Shown here: positions 36,671 to 48,900 of the stretch, piece after piece
Position numbering within the stretch: the first letter of the stretch is position 1
Layout of the letters: the number at the start of each line of letters is the position of its first letter
Origin: Mesocentrotus franciscanus
Lineage: Eukaryota > Echinodermata > Echinoidea > Camarodonta > Strongylocentrotidae
DNA length: 64,000 bases
Assembly: GCA_037976565.1 (NCBI GenBank)
Contig: CP137685.1
Span: 27,772,827 to 27,836,826, forward strand
Direction: 5' to 3'
Translations under genes and position numbers: made by a program
The notes under the pieces: model-generated
Seen by the model: only the letters and a program-made list of their open reading frames with translations
What the model was told of the DNA's origin: nothing
Database searches by the model: none

Positions 36671-37630
36671 GAACTGTCGGCATTAAAGAGAGTGTTTATT
36701 ATAAAACATAATTTTGTATACTAATATAAGTTTACTCGCGGGGGTAGGATTCAGAATAATAAGAATAAGTTTTTTTTTAAAGCGAAAGGGGAGGCACAAG
36801 TTCACAATTAGGAATGCACATCTTAAGCACGTATACTTAAGGTATGCAGCATGGGTGTTTAATGGGTCGCCTACCCCTTTATACCCACAGCCCCTCCCCC
36901 CCCCCCGATTCGCCACAGGCCTGTTCCTCACAATTTATCATGTATTGCAACACAAGTTTTTGCTACTTGATATGACGCTTGGTCGCTCGCAAGAGAAAAC
37001 TAGTTAAGACCAGTTTCTAATGAGTAGGACTAGCCTCAAGTAATTAGCACATTTAGAGCGGATATTGCACTCAGGAAATGCTTCAAAAAAAGAAATAGCT
37101 GAGTCATGATACCAAGCACAAACGTGTTCATGATAAGGGCCAAGCAGTAACTGTTCTAGGGGGAGGGGGCTCGAGGGTCGTGATCCTCCCTCCCCAAAAG
37201 AGAAGATGAATTTGAGCTACGCACAGGCAGAAAATGAATCAAAGAACCCCAAGCCCCAAAAAAAGAAGCTTGTATCAACAATGAGGAATCGGCAATTCAG
37301 AAATGTCTGAAAGACAGGACAAAGATACTGTAAATAATATATTTTGAGGATTATTATCGCACTAAATGAAAGGTTTGCTTACTGCTTGAAGAAAATTTTG
37401 AATATTGGATCTTGGGTCTTGGATTGATGTTCTCCTAAATATTCCCTGAGGGATTTTAAACTACTGGGCAAATCTAATGTATTTGGTCAGACATAATGGT
37501 GTGCCGTGCATCACCAAGTATTTTAGAGTTCTGAACATACATTGACCTCAGATGTGTCTTTTCACTTCATATTATTTTGGTGTGATAAGAGCTTTAGTTG
37601 GGCTATTAACTTAACTCTAATACAATGATC
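36671..37630 (+). other. AT-rich sequence upstream of the SLC16-like gene
   Basis: No gene recognised. A stretch near 37213 resembles the repeats at 40340 and 40450. Confidence 0.4.
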
Positions 37631-37791
37631 TGGGCCCCGTCTTATAAACACTTGCGATCAATCGCAACTTATTTGTTATTGATATTAATCGCAACTATGT
37701 TCATGAGGGATAAGAGACTGTAAACTTGCGATTGAGTGGAGGACCAAAGATTGGTTCGGATCCATCGCAACACTTTTTAAGACGTAGCCCA
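37631..37791. mobile_element. Small palindromic MITE with TGGGCCCCGTCTTATAAA ends
   Basis: The left end tgggccccgtcttataaa and the right end (reverse complement tgggctacgtcttaaaaa) are imperfect inverted repeats. This matches a class of small deuterostome MITEs with GGGCCCGTTTCATAAA-like ends; compare 44660-44807. Confidence 0.55.
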
Positions 37792-38095
37792 GATAAATCT
37801 GTGATCTGTGACATACGGGACAAAATAGCTTGGACTTGCCCTAGATGGCTGTTGGTTTTCACTCAAAAGATATCTCTTAATAAGTTAATACTGATCTGCT
37901 GATAGCGATGCTATGTAAAAACAAGAATGGTAAGTTTCCAAAAATATGATAATTTGCATTTCATGACAAACAAGGGATTCATTGTCGCAATGACAATAGG
38001 TGCATGAAACCCTGGAAAGGAAAGAATATTGTGAATTACGTCATCCATGCAAATCTAGATCTATTGTCTTTAGAAAGTACGCTATCAAACCACAA

Positions 38096-38245
38096 AAATG
38101 AGTAATTGATCTATTTGGTTACGTAATACTAGACCTTCATCACCTGTTCACAATCAATATTCTCTATCATTATCAACCCACAACAATGGGTAATTGAGCT
38201 ATTTGGTTACGTAATACGTACACCGTCATCTGCTGTTTACAATAT
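38096..38245 (+). promoter_or_regulatory. Duplicated segment with two perfect TTACGTAA sites
   Basis: Two about 60-base similar segments start near 38098 and 38184. Each contains GTTACGTAAT (38118-38127 and 38204-38213), the palindromic site preferred by PAR-bZIP and C/EBP-type factors. They lie about 2.1 kb upstream of the SLC16-like start codon. A regulatory role is inference only. Confidence 0.35.
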
Positions 38246-38639
38246 TGGGTCACGGAACCAATGCAAGTTTCAACGACAGGACTAATCATTGTACATTATA
38301 AATCTGGAACCATTATTATGGGAGTTAGCTAGAGGAGACAAGAGATTCCCCAACCCGTGTGTAAATTGCATTGTTTTTTGCCAGCGAATATGAAAATACT
38401 AGGGACCCTGTGTCTTGTCGGGAAATCACTTATTTCAGCAGAAATTAGCGACTGATTAAAAAAAAACAAAAAAAACAAACATTCAGACGGTACCCTCTCG
38501 GTCAACATGACGAACTTGGAGCCCATGCATGAACTCTTTGCATGGCTTCACCATTAAAAGCTGGCGCCATTGAAGGTCTTTTTGTACGGTATCATTCCCT
38601 CCCTTCTTACGACACCCACCTCCATCTCTTTCGAGGCAT

Positions 38640-39102
38640 TCGAGCACTCCCTCGCTTCTCCCCCTTCTCTCTCTCTCCCTCCCCCCTCTATCCATTCATC
38701 TTCCTCTTCTCACTCTGATTCTGCCCGTCTTACCCAACTTTCTGGCTATTTTCTGTATTTTGCTTCTCTCCTCCTTTCTCGACCTCTCTCCCCGCTTTTG
38801 CCCATGCATGCATACTCTATCCCTATATAATGTCTCTGTCTCTCTCTCTCTTTCTCTCAAGTTCCTTTTTTGTTTTTGGTTTCAACTTTCATCCCTTTCT
38901 TCCCATTCCATTCTCTCTCTCTCTCTCTCTCTTGGTCGATCGAGCATCCCTTTTTTCTTTCTCTTGTCCTATCTCACCAAGTTTGTATTATTTCTCTCTG
39001 TTTATCTTTCATTTCCAACTCAATCACATTTCGCTCTCTCTCTCTCTCTCTCTCTATCTATCTGGTACTTCAACCCCTTCCTGCTTGTTTTCTGTGTATC
39101 TA

Positions 39103-39134
<32 letters not shown>

Positions 39135-39147
39135 CGATGTATACAGT

Positions 39148-39180
<33 letters not shown>
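38640..39180 (+). repeat. CT-rich and TA-repeat low-complexity region
   Basis: Long CTCTCT tracts are interleaved with single-copy T-rich sequence, then (TA)n at 39121-39180. The long ORFs here are composition artefacts. Confidence 0.85.
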
Positions 39181-39184
<4 letters not shown>

Positions 39185-40270
39185 TCCCATGTCAATGTCA
39201 TTTTCACATCGTCGAGACGTCACTTTTCATTTGCATCTGGTTGCTTGAGAAACACTCCCCAACATCAACATGAGGAGAAAAGGCCTTCATTAGCATAATT
39301 TATGTTCCATTCTCCATCCCAGGGACGCATGCACGCTACAGTCCGTCTCCTGCAAGCATCACCGAGCGAGCGGTTGCAAACAAAATGGACGCACAGGCAA
39401 AGAGGAAGAGAGTACATTGAAAAGTTCTCGGTGTTTTTCAAGCACTTCATTGCTTTTGATCGGGGAATTTCTGGCTTGACTGACGTTGACTAGATGTTAT
39501 GGTGATGGTTTTCTGTTCATGCAAAACTATGATTTTTGGCGGGAAATGATGCATGGATTGAAAACACAATAATTGCGCGGTCATATATACACAAAGCTAG
39601 GTACATGTACTAGAAATTTACTACATAAGTTGGATTTGCAAGAAAACTATTTTGCATTTTATCAAGAAATAAAGGGAAGGAGAAGTAAAGAATGATCAAG
39701 GGAGAGGGAGGTGGGAATCAAATTAAATCAGAAGAAAATATTAATAGGGCCTATACATTAAATAAATATGAAACTATCTACACTTGGCATAGGCCTATAT
39801 ATGCGGGTACTTTGGGAATTAAAACGGCCATCAACGATTGACGTTTTGTCTCCGCAGTACAGTCTAGTGTATGTATGTGTATTCCTTATGTTTTCCTTCT
39901 GTAGACTGTAGTAGTATATAGTTTAATTACACGCAACACGCCCAGCTTGTTTTACAGTACAGGTTTATATATACTTATGATTTCCGTTTTCATTTACAGA
40001 ACAGCCTTTCATGTCATTAATCACTATGACTATGATTCAGGATTAATTTTTAATAGTTATACTTCCATATTACTAAAAGATGTATTAATGTTTGGTATTT
40101 TGGTAAACTATAGACCTATCATACATTGTTAATTTTGCATGGCAAATACATTTTAAAAAGGCAACCAATCAATCAAGTAACCAACAAATCAATTAAAAAG
40201 TATATACAGCAAGATAATTATAAATATTAATGGGGGAAAGACCGAATAACTGAATAATAACTGGAAGAAA
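39181..40270 (+). other. Intergenic sequence
   Basis: No gene or repeat family recognised. Confidence 0.4.
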
Positions 40271-40274
40271 AAAA

Positions 40275-40480
40275 AATCAATTGTAAAGCAATGGCGGTTC
40301 TTTTCGTGAATATAAATGAATCTTTCACTAAAATATTGCCAGGCACAAACAGAAAATGAATTCAAGAAACCCCGAGAACAGAACTGAAAACAATTTTTCA
40401 TTGTGGAGCAATGGCGGTTGTTTTCTTGAATATAAATCAATCTTTGCCAGGCACAAATAGAAAATGAATTCAAGAAACAC
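40275..40480 (+). repeat. About 115-bp tandem duplication
   Basis: Text with gcaatggcggtt and ccaggcacaaa followed by agaaaatgaattcaagaaac occurs twice, at about 40290 and 40408. Confidence 0.7.
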
Positions 40481-40619
40481 CGAGCCCCCCTCATGCCTGT
40501 CATGAGCATGGCCTACCCGCAACTCGATAAAGATAAGCAAGGTTATGAAGTATAATATAATCGCTCGTGCGTGCTCACAACTATAAACATATCCCCTCAT
40601 CACATAATCATAACTATCA

Positions 40620-41215
40620 ACAATACAGTGCGGGGTTGGGTGCATGTCCGGACAAAATAAAGCTTTCTCTTTTGCCTTCGGATTTAACGAAAAATATTCA
40701 TCGCATATCACTAACCATCATGAATATATATGTCATAATACCGTACGTCCAACAACAGTCTTAGAGGATTTACGAAATATTGCTTGTAAACTTCTTCAAA
40801 TTGCCTTTTCACATCGACTGTCCGGATACATAACACAACATGTCCGGACATACAACATGACCGTCTCTGTATATATCGTTTTGAAAGGGGGATAGTTGTA
40901 TATCACAAATATATACATACTTCATCTTGACATTATCTTATAACTCATATACATTACATACAAGTATGATTGGGAGTTGGGTGTCCGGACACTTATAACA
41001 AATGTTCATCAAATACATGTATAGCACTAACCATCATGATTATTTGTCGTTTATAATACTATCCAACAAAAGTCTTAGAGAATTTATGAAATATTGCATG
41101 TAAACTTGTTCAAATTGCCGTTTTAAATCGACTGTCCGGATACACAACCTGTCCCGACACACGTTGGGTATATATCGTTTTGAAAGGGGGGGGGGGTAGT
41201 TGTATATCTACGCTG
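40620..41215 (+). repeat. Two diverged units of about 330 bp with TGTCCGGACA palindromes
   Basis: Units beginning near 40633 and 40972 share gggttgggtg, cactaaccatcatga, tcgactgtccggatac and tatatcgttttgaaag. Perfect TGTCCGGACA palindromes occur at 40645-40654, 40841-40850 and 40982-40991. It looks like an old tandem-duplicated DNA element. Confidence 0.65.
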
Positions 41216-41411
41216 TTTTTACATCAGCAAATGGTGACCATAGATCTATCATGTCGAAGGCAAAAATAGTCTAATTTCACTAAAATAAAATTTTGAGCTA
41301 GCAAAATGCAGTATCTATACCCTAAAAAGGAACAACTTGTTATTACAATAGGTACTGTACGTACAGTAATGCTTCTTTATTAATTGACATAAAAAATATC
41401 GAAGATACTTG

Positions 41412-41941
41412 TTAAAGATACTATGTCCCTTTTGCAGCCAACATCAAATTCTGTAGAACTTTGCAGGAATTATGAATATGTCATGTATGTCCTATCTGTG
41501 AAATTTAAACTTTAGCAGTGTCCTAATATTCAAATTATGCAAGGAAACCTGTTTACTTGCTAGACTTCACTGTCAGACACTATTGAGTGACTGACTTGTT
41601 TTTTTCATCTTTGGTAATAACATACATAAAATGAGCTGTAAAGGGTACATGAGCATTTGTCTACATCAATAACCCACTTCTTGTAATGGCCAAAATTAAA
41701 CTGATGCGCAGCATAAAACGTACAACCATTCGGCACAATGGTCTGAAAAATCAGACTATTACTTACTGGCTCTATAGCTCCTAAGTCGATTCGACAACTA
41801 ATAGTCGTTATTTTCCCACTTAAAGACATTTTCAAGCCCCCCTTTTTTTAAGGAAGTTCTAAATTAGTATTGTCTTTCAAATGCCGTTGAAATTTAACCT
41901 TTTCATTTTTTTGGCCTGCAAATGGGACATAGTACCTTTAA
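41412..41941. mobile_element. TTAA-flanked MITE, family 2
   Basis: The body is 41416-41937 with TTAA on both sides. Ends AGATACTATGTCCC and GGGACATAGTACCT form an inverted repeat with one or two mismatches. A near-identical copy is at 52535-53063, and an inverted, truncated and more diverged copy at about 61960-62157. No transposase ORF. Confidence 0.83.
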
Positions 41942-42419
41942 GTTTATTCGAGATATATTTTCGCGCTTCTATACGGCTATTTGTCTTCTCCGAAATTTCA
42001 GAAACAAAATGATACATGTTTTCTGTGAGCTAATTTCTGACTTACCTTTCCAAATCAACAACGAGATGCTAAGAAATGATGCTATCTTAAAACGAATCTC
42101 CGTTGATGCACGGTGCGTCTGTGCAAAGCGAAGCGAGTCAGAAACGGTTTAGCAATAATATTCTAGAAACCGGTCAGTGCCAGTGCAGTGGCCACGGCTT
42201 GCGTGTACGTCAATGAAAGCAGCTTCAAAGCTAACTGTTCAAGAAAAAATATGAGTTTAAATCAGGGACATCATGTCCCTGTTTAAATCAAGGCATAATT
42301 TGTATTACGATTGTGAAATTTGTAGTTGGAAAACCATTTTGCGCATGACCGGTGCAATCATCTGTTGATTTAGCGTTGTTGTTGTTTTTTCTCTCTTTTC
42401 CTTGGAGTATGTCATCAGA

Positions 42420-42690
42420 TCAGCTGCTGTGCGTAAACAAAGTAAGCAGCCTCCTTCTTCACATAATGGTGCGGTCTGCCCTCTTGTGAAACTACAGCCA
42501 ATCAGCGTCCGTGCCTATAGCGTGGCAACAGGCAACGTCACAATGGAAATTGAGTGAGCATGCAGGAGGCGGAGACAAGAACCGGATCGAATCAGATTCT
42601 GGCTGGTTCTTCCTTGGCCGTGCAGCGTTGCACAAGGAAGAGTGCGAGTACACCAGTCAGACGTCTGAGACGACAATCCGCCCATATTTT
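42420..42690 (+). promoter_or_regulatory. Promoter-like island with CCAAT and CRE-like motifs
   Basis: A higher-GC stretch contains CAGCCAATCAGCG (NF-Y type CCAAT box at 42498-42502), an RFX-like GTGGCAAC and AACGTCA (CRE half site), followed by GC-rich sequence without an AT bias. No downstream coding exon is identified, so this is a weak inference. It could be the start of a gene transcribed out of my recognition, or an upstream exon of the SLC16-like gene. Confidence 0.25.
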
Positions 42691-42935
42691 TGGATTCAGT
42701 TTGTGTATGTATTTATATACCCCCCTCTCTCTCAATGGACCTACTACAAAAATGCTCTCTCTTTATGTCACTACAATCTCCTGAATGGCGTTTTTTTTCT
42801 TCCCATGAGTAATACGAATAGTTGACTGGAAATAGCCATTGTACACAAAAGCCACTCGTATTGCATGTGGAACTTCTGTGTTGAAGTGAACGTGAAATGA
42901 GGAGTGAACGAAGAATATTGTAGGCTATATGTTTT

Positions 42936-42979
42936 AGGAGCTGAAATGTTAGAAAACGTGGTCTAACATTTCAGCTCCT
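42936..42979. repeat. Perfect 18-bp inverted repeat hairpin
   Basis: GGAGCTGAAATGTTAGA and its exact reverse complement are separated by an 8-base loop; one further A-T pair extends the stem. No terminator logic applies in a eukaryotic genome. Confidence 0.9.
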
Positions 42980-43683
42980 TCTGCCATTCGACGGCATTCA
43001 GAAATTAATAAAAAGGGAAGAAATTGATATAACAAGGTCAGAATACACCCTAAATCGGGAGGGGGAGATACCCGGGCTGCCGGCCGTACGTGTGGTCATA
43101 TTCGAGACGTTACTTTAATCCTTTTCTGGGTCTTCAAAATGATTAGAATGTCTTCTATTTTCATTTGACACGGTGGGACGCTTTCAACAGACCTGATTGT
43201 GAAGGCCTTGTGTATTTCCTCTTGTTAATTTGTAGGGGCCTGTTATATGACAAGTAAATTTGACTAGCTATCATTGTTTGGGCATTGGACAGTAGTTTAC
43301 CGACTGGAAAATGCTAGGATAGGACTGTAGAGATTGGGTAAGACAGGGAAAGCAAACTGAACATATATCTAAATAGATGACGACAGGCTAGCTGACCTCT
43401 GACCATGATTGTGTAAGCTATATACCACCGCCCCTGTTTTGGTTTTTTGTTTATCTACCACACCACTATATCTTGCCTCCTCTGAAGTAATAGCAGTCAG
43501 CTAAGATCCACTCCAAACTTCGCATCATTAGGACCAAATTGTCATTCATTTTACATGTCTCGCCTGACTTGAGATGGTTCCGACAAACTCCCCGGTAGGT
43601 ACGATATAATGGAAGTACGCCAACCCCACCCCCTCCAACCAACACAACCTCGAATTCTCATCGCGGAGCTTGAAGACTAGTAC

Positions 43684-43712
43684 AGAGAGAGAGAGAGAGA
43701 GAGAGAGTGAGT
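43684..43712 (+). repeat. GA microsatellite
   Basis: (GA)n of about 28 bases. Confidence 0.85.
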
Positions 43713-44459
43713 GAGACCGGGGGTAGGGGGCATAGAAATATAAATTCATTCCGCCTGCACCAAACCTACCCCCTTCGGCCCTAGGCTTCTCTAAACGCGA
43801 TGGCACTGGGTTAGTAATAGGCACGTATACTGAGGAGGATTTTCCTGATATATAGCTAGAGTAGATCAGAGTCGTTTTCAAACAGTGTCAAATGCTTTCC
43901 ACATTTCTTTCAACATTGATATTTTTTTTGACAAAACATATCACATTTATTCGCAACATGCATGCTCTTTCTATTTCACGTGATAAACATAATTATAACT
44001 ATACACTCGATCGAAATATGACTGGAATAGACAAAAGAAATGTTGCTTTCAAACAAATTTTCCAAAGAGAAATTATAAAAAGATTGGAAATTCAGTCGAA
44101 TGTAATATGACCAGAGAGCACAAGTTTTTACCAAAAGAGCTGTTACGTGTTATTTAAAAAAGGGGGAAAAAAAAGAAGAAAAAAAAGGGGGGAAACAAAA
44201 CTATCAGTATAACTCTTATGTTAACGATGATTCAAATGCTTTGCAAAGCAAAACTTAATTTCAATTCTTTGTTATGCAAATAATGATGCTTTTGTGATTA
44301 TATAAGTTTGATTTGTATTATTGTATCTTTGAATGTAAACCATGTATATCTAATAAATCCTCTGATGAGGCAAAGAAAGAAAAAAACTATACACTCGAAA
44401 CCATCTGTTCTTTTTTGCATTAACGGTTTTCCGACTCAATTACCCTATTATAACCCTTT

Positions 44460-44530
44460 TCTGTCTGTCTGTCTGTCTGTCTGTATGTTTGTTTGTCCGT
44501 CTGTATGGCTGTCTGTCTGCCCCCTTCTCC
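44460..44530 (+). repeat. CTGT microsatellite
   Basis: (CTGT)n with interruptions. Confidence 0.85.
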
Positions 44531-44659
44531 CCCTCTCTCCCCCCTCTCTATACGTAATGAGTTATTGTACTGTCCGCACATTCCTGGTGATGGACAACGC
44601 TATTAAAATGACCTTACGTTGATTTCTCGAAAGTCTTTGCGAATGTGTGGCATCTGCAT

Positions 44660-44807
44660 GGGCCCTGTTTCATAAAACTTGATATCAATAACAAGTTACA
44701 AGCTACTGTTATAAGCTACTGAAATCATGGCATCTGATTGGGTGAGAGCAAATTTGTCATAGAAATTTAGCATTTGTTATAGATAACAAGATTTATGAAA
44801 CGGGCCC
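44660..44807. mobile_element. Small palindromic MITE with GGGCCC...TTTCATAAA ends
   Basis: The left end gggccctgtttcataaaa and the right end tttatgaaacgggccc are inverted repeats around a palindromic AT-rich centre. The end sequence is one widely seen in invertebrate deuterostome MITEs. Confidence 0.72.
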
Positions 44808-45009
44808 CTGTTAATAACCTTACACCTCTTTTCCTTGTTGGATACTTTCCGGATCTTTGCCCCCACAACGACGAGAATAATGGATCCGCCTCTGTTTAGT
44901 ATATGATTATTATTCAAGAATATATGACTATGTGTGCTTCCAAAAGCAACTGTGAAATGATAATTACCCCGGCTTTTCAATCCAGTTAAAACCGGCTTCA
45001 TAACGAAAC

Positions 45010-45740
45010 TAAAAAATAATCTTACCAGTTATTATTCATTGTATTCATACATTGTCAAAACATATAGTCAAACTCAAGACAGGATAGGGCGTCATATTTT
45101 AATGGCACAATAATATATGTAGAAATACAAATGGGGTGATCCTGCTCCAGTGTACGGAGGCGGCCAAAAAATATTACTCATTTTATTAACCATGCATTGT
45201 CAAAACATACAGTAAAACGGCAAATTAACAGTTAAATTGTCACTTAAGTGGACCATCAGGAATAGTAAGCGGGGGTTCTACGCTGACATAAGGAGGTCAA
45301 CACTGATGGTGTAAGTTGTTATTGATTTTATTCATACATTATCAAAACACGAAGACAAACGGGATCAGGTTAAAATGTGTATCAAGAAGGGGGAGGGGCG
45401 GCAAAATGAAGGAAAAAAATGACGTCAAAGGCTACAAATTATTCAATTTTACACAATATTTTGTCAATGGCGTATCAAGAATTTTAAACGGGAAGGGGGA
45501 GGCGTCCTTCGCCGATGCGAGGGCAGCAAAAATACTGTTACATGTTATTTCTTATTAATAATTATATATTGTCAAAACAAACATTCAAACAAAACCCGGT
45601 TAAGATGTCGTTTATTAATTTCGTATCACAAAATGTAAACCGTAAGGGTTTTATGTCAGCTAACGAGGGGGTCTCATATACCATCCCCTCGCATCCCCAT
45701 TCACAATATTCTCTTGGAAATTTGTCTTTTCATCCTTCTC
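45010..45740 (+). repeat. Four diverged repeats with cattgtcaaaaca core
   Basis: Similar text tattcatacattgtcaaaac followed by an A/C-rich stretch and gtatcaagaa...gggggagg occurs near 45045, 45190, 45335 and 45560. Spacing is irregular at 145-225 bases. Confidence 0.5.
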
Positions 45741-46429
45741 GGTGAATGGCAGAAAATGATAACTCTTTTCTATATTGCTTGTAAGATTCTCTTTAAAAAT
45801 TCACCTGTGTCGGGATTTGAAAATTTGATTTTCTGACTAAACCGCGGTTGGTCTAGCGACGCCCCTTACATGTTTGCGGGGTTCTACGCCGCTGACATAT
45901 ATTTCCACAGTGACATTACGTAGAACTTGACAGGTCTGCATGTGGTCAAAATGCCTGCCATCATTTTTAGTTACCCATTGTTAAAAACAGTTTCCTTCTC
46001 CATGTGACTGAGGCGGATACTTAAAGATAAAGTTGGGTTCTATCCAAGCTGTGAAAGAAACAGTCTGAATCAGCACCTGGAAAATGTTGTTTAAAGTACG
46101 TACGAATGATTGAGAGTATACTGTGAAGTGTTATAGAATGATGATGATGAAAAGAAATTGACTCAGTTTTGCTGAAGATCACACGAACTGTACACAGAAA
46201 TTGGTATATTGGACTGCATACAAATGTTTGGTCCAAACTTGACATCTATTTCTTGACATGTTTAGAATATGAGGGCAATTGTATTTTTTATTGTTTGTAT
46301 TCATTAGAAAACTTCATTCACATGGTACATGAATTGAACAGCAGTCCATTTAGAAGATGTTTCTACTAAACTGATATATAATTATAAGTAATAAGAAAAC
46401 TCACAAATTATTTTATATCTTTACCAGAA

Positions 46430-46934
46430 CTCAACTTCCTCTTTAAGAAATAAAATCCTTTCGATTAAAAACAGGATCTTATGACGGTAACTGATCTCAT
46501 AACTATTATGTCCTGCTTGTTTGTTCCTTGTTACATTACATTTTCCATCAAACGTCACCTGCATGGGAGAGAGAGAGAGAGAGAGAGGGCGCGCGAGAGA
46601 GAGAGAGAGAGAGGGAGAGGGAGAGCAATTCAAAGGGTTAGTTGTTCTCAACAATTCGTATTTTAGTAACCAAGTAAAACCGGTACCCCCACACACACAC
46701 ACATCTCTGTGGCCCCTCTGTGGTTTGACTTGGCAAAAATATGAGAAAAAAAAGAGACCAACTTGCTGCAAGTCTATTTAAAGTAAAGTTTCATTTTTTT
46801 TGTGTGGGAGGGGGCTGCAATATTCTTCATCGTACCTGTAGGCCTGTACATGTCAGACTGTGATCCATGACAAGGCCAGTCTGCAGAAACAAACTCGCAT
46901 TTTGACACACACTGACAATTCCATAAAGCCTTAA
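46430..46934 (+). repeat. Paralogous block A1 (copy of 58600-58966)
   Basis: From the GA tract through aacaattcgt, ctctgtggtttgac, accaacttgctgc and ccataaagccttaa, this matches 58640-58966 at high identity. Block A1 is interrupted at 46931-46934 by the TTAA insertion and resumes at 48921. Confidence 0.8.
46565..46625 (+). repeat. GA microsatellite
   Basis: (GA)n with GC interruptions inside block A1; partner of the tract at 58494-58640. Confidence 0.8.
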
Positions 46935-47674
46935 AGGGCAAGTCCACTCCAAAAATTATTTACTTTCAATAAAAGCAGAAAAATCAGACAAACCAATCAA
47001 AAAAAGTTTGAGCAAAATCGGATAACTAATAAGAAAGTTATGAATTTTTTAAAAAGTATGTAAAACTATGGAACAATGATAATCACAACACAATTTGCCA
47101 AGATGGTTATCAGTTTGTGACGTCATGTCCTCACAACTTTTCAATTGCTTTATATAGTTTAATCCCATTAATTTCCTTTTTATCCCCAAAACTTGATTTC
47201 CCCATGCCTTTGCCCAGGTTATATGATTTTTATCATATTGCGTGCATGACATTTCCCCAAAACTTTTATGAATTTTGAAGAATTGATACTATTTTCTGAA
47301 TATTGTATTTCATAATTATTACATTTTATATAAATAGTTTATCAAAATTCAATTTGTCATGATTTAACTGGACAAAAAGTACTCTTTATTTGTGCCTCCA
47401 CACAAAAACATATTACTAACAATCTAACCTGGATGCTGATGTGAAGAAATAAGATTCTTAGTGTGAAAATAGGAAATTTATATTATCAATATAAAGAAAA
47501 TAATTAGTGGATAGTGAGGACCATACGTCACAGACTCTTGAGTGAGTTACCAATTTGTGTAGTGATTTTCAAAGTTTTTGTTATTAGTTATCCGATTTTG
47601 CTCAAACTTTTTTTGATTGGTTTGTCTGATTTTTCTGGTTCTATTGAAAGTAAGTTATTTTTGGAGTGGATCGT
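46935..47674. mobile_element. TTAA-flanked MITE, family 3, with about 90-bp inverted repeats
   Basis: TTAA lies at 46931-46934 and 47675-47678. The arms start with GTCCACTCCAAAAA and share acaaaccaatcaaaaaaagt and gagcaaaatcggataactaa as inverted repeats. No ORF of note. Similar fold-back elements are common in sea urchin genomes. Confidence 0.8.
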
Positions 47675-48440
47675 TTAACAATGTTAAATCTGAGATGCAC
47701 AGCCCTACGTGTTATCAGTGTCTGTGATATTGTGTAATATTGAAGCCCTAAAAAAAAATCGCGCTTCAAAATGATCAAGAAGTGCCTCAAAAAAGTAAAA
47801 ATCTTCGAGTGACCGATTTTACTCGATTTTACTCGTTTTCCCCAATAGACTGTAGTGTTATGAAAACCGTTAGGAAAACGCAAAATTTGGTTTCGATTTC
47901 CAATCATAAATATCTTGATAATCAGCCAGGCGATCGGCTTGTAAAAGTCATGGGGTTCCTGACTGACCTAAAGGTTTATAATTATGATTGCAGCATGAGC
48001 TAAATCCAGGATTTTGTTTCAGAATCTGAGACAAAGTTACCGGATCCCTTTAAAGGCATTGTTTAACAATGTTTCCATTTTTACAAACCTGATATGCATG
48101 GCCCTACGTGTTATAAGTGTCTGTGATATGGTGTAAAACTAATATTGAAGCCCCAATAAATTGCGCTTCAAAATGATCATGAAGTGCTTCAAAAAAGTAA
48201 ACATCTTTGAGTGACCGGTTTTACCATACTCATTTCCCAAAGAGACTGTAGTGTTATAAAAGCTGTTCAAAACCGTTGGGAAAACGGTTTCTGAAATTTC
48301 GAATTCCAATTCCAATCATAAATATCTTGATAATCAAACATGCGATTGGCTTGTAAAAATCATGGGATTCCTGACTGACGTTTATAATTATGATTGCAGC
48401 ATGAGCTAAATCCAGGATTTTGTTTAGAATCAGAGGTAAA
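47660..48440 (+). repeat. Two tandem units of about 380 bp, TTAA-bounded
   Basis: The unit beginning gtttaacaatg at about 47672 recurs from about 48060 at roughly 85 percent identity by eye, sharing gtgtctgtgatat, gcgcttcaaaatgatca, catgagctaaatccagg and more. Each unit ends near CCTTTAA. Confidence 0.75.
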
Positions 48441-48900
48441 GACCCCGTTCTCACTCACTTTGAAAGTGGTCTTAGTTAGACCGCTCCAGAGGAACGGGTC
48501 TTGAGGAACGGTTTGCGAGGGTTCACACTCCGAGCAGTTTTTTATGGCTCAAACCGCTCCACGAGTCAAAGTGGTCTTGTTGCTATGGCAGCTCAGGTCA
48601 GCGGGTAAATTTTTTCGCGCGCGGAATACTAAGCGTATGTACCATACTACATGTTTCGCACGCAACGTCACTAGACCACTTCCGTTCAAAGTACGCTTCC
48701 GTTCACACTCGCACGTTAGAGCGCTCCAAACCGCTCTTAATAAGACCCGTTCCTCAAGACCACCTCCCGAGGTGGTCTTCTGGAGACAGTCCAGAAGTCC
48801 ACTTCCTGGACCACTTTGACCGTTCTCACTCACCTAAGAACCGCTCCCGAGGAACGGGTCTTAGTTAGACCGCTCCAACGAAGTGAATGAGAACGGGGTC
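48441..48900. mobile_element. 460-bp MITE with GACCCCGTTCTCACTCAC ends
   Basis: The left end gaccccgttctcactcac and the right end gtgaatgagaacggggtc are inverted repeats. The interior is full of shorter palindromic modules such as ggaacgggtcttagttagac and ccgctcc. It interrupts the second 380-bp unit. Confidence 0.78.

Noticed and set aside
38760..39298. Three overlapping Ser/Leu-rich ORFs of 140-160 codons
   Set aside because: They are translations of CT repeats in all frames; no start context, domain or splice signal.
39302..39493. 63-codon ORF as a first exon of a gene
   Set aside because: No splice donor in a sensible position and no recognised domain.
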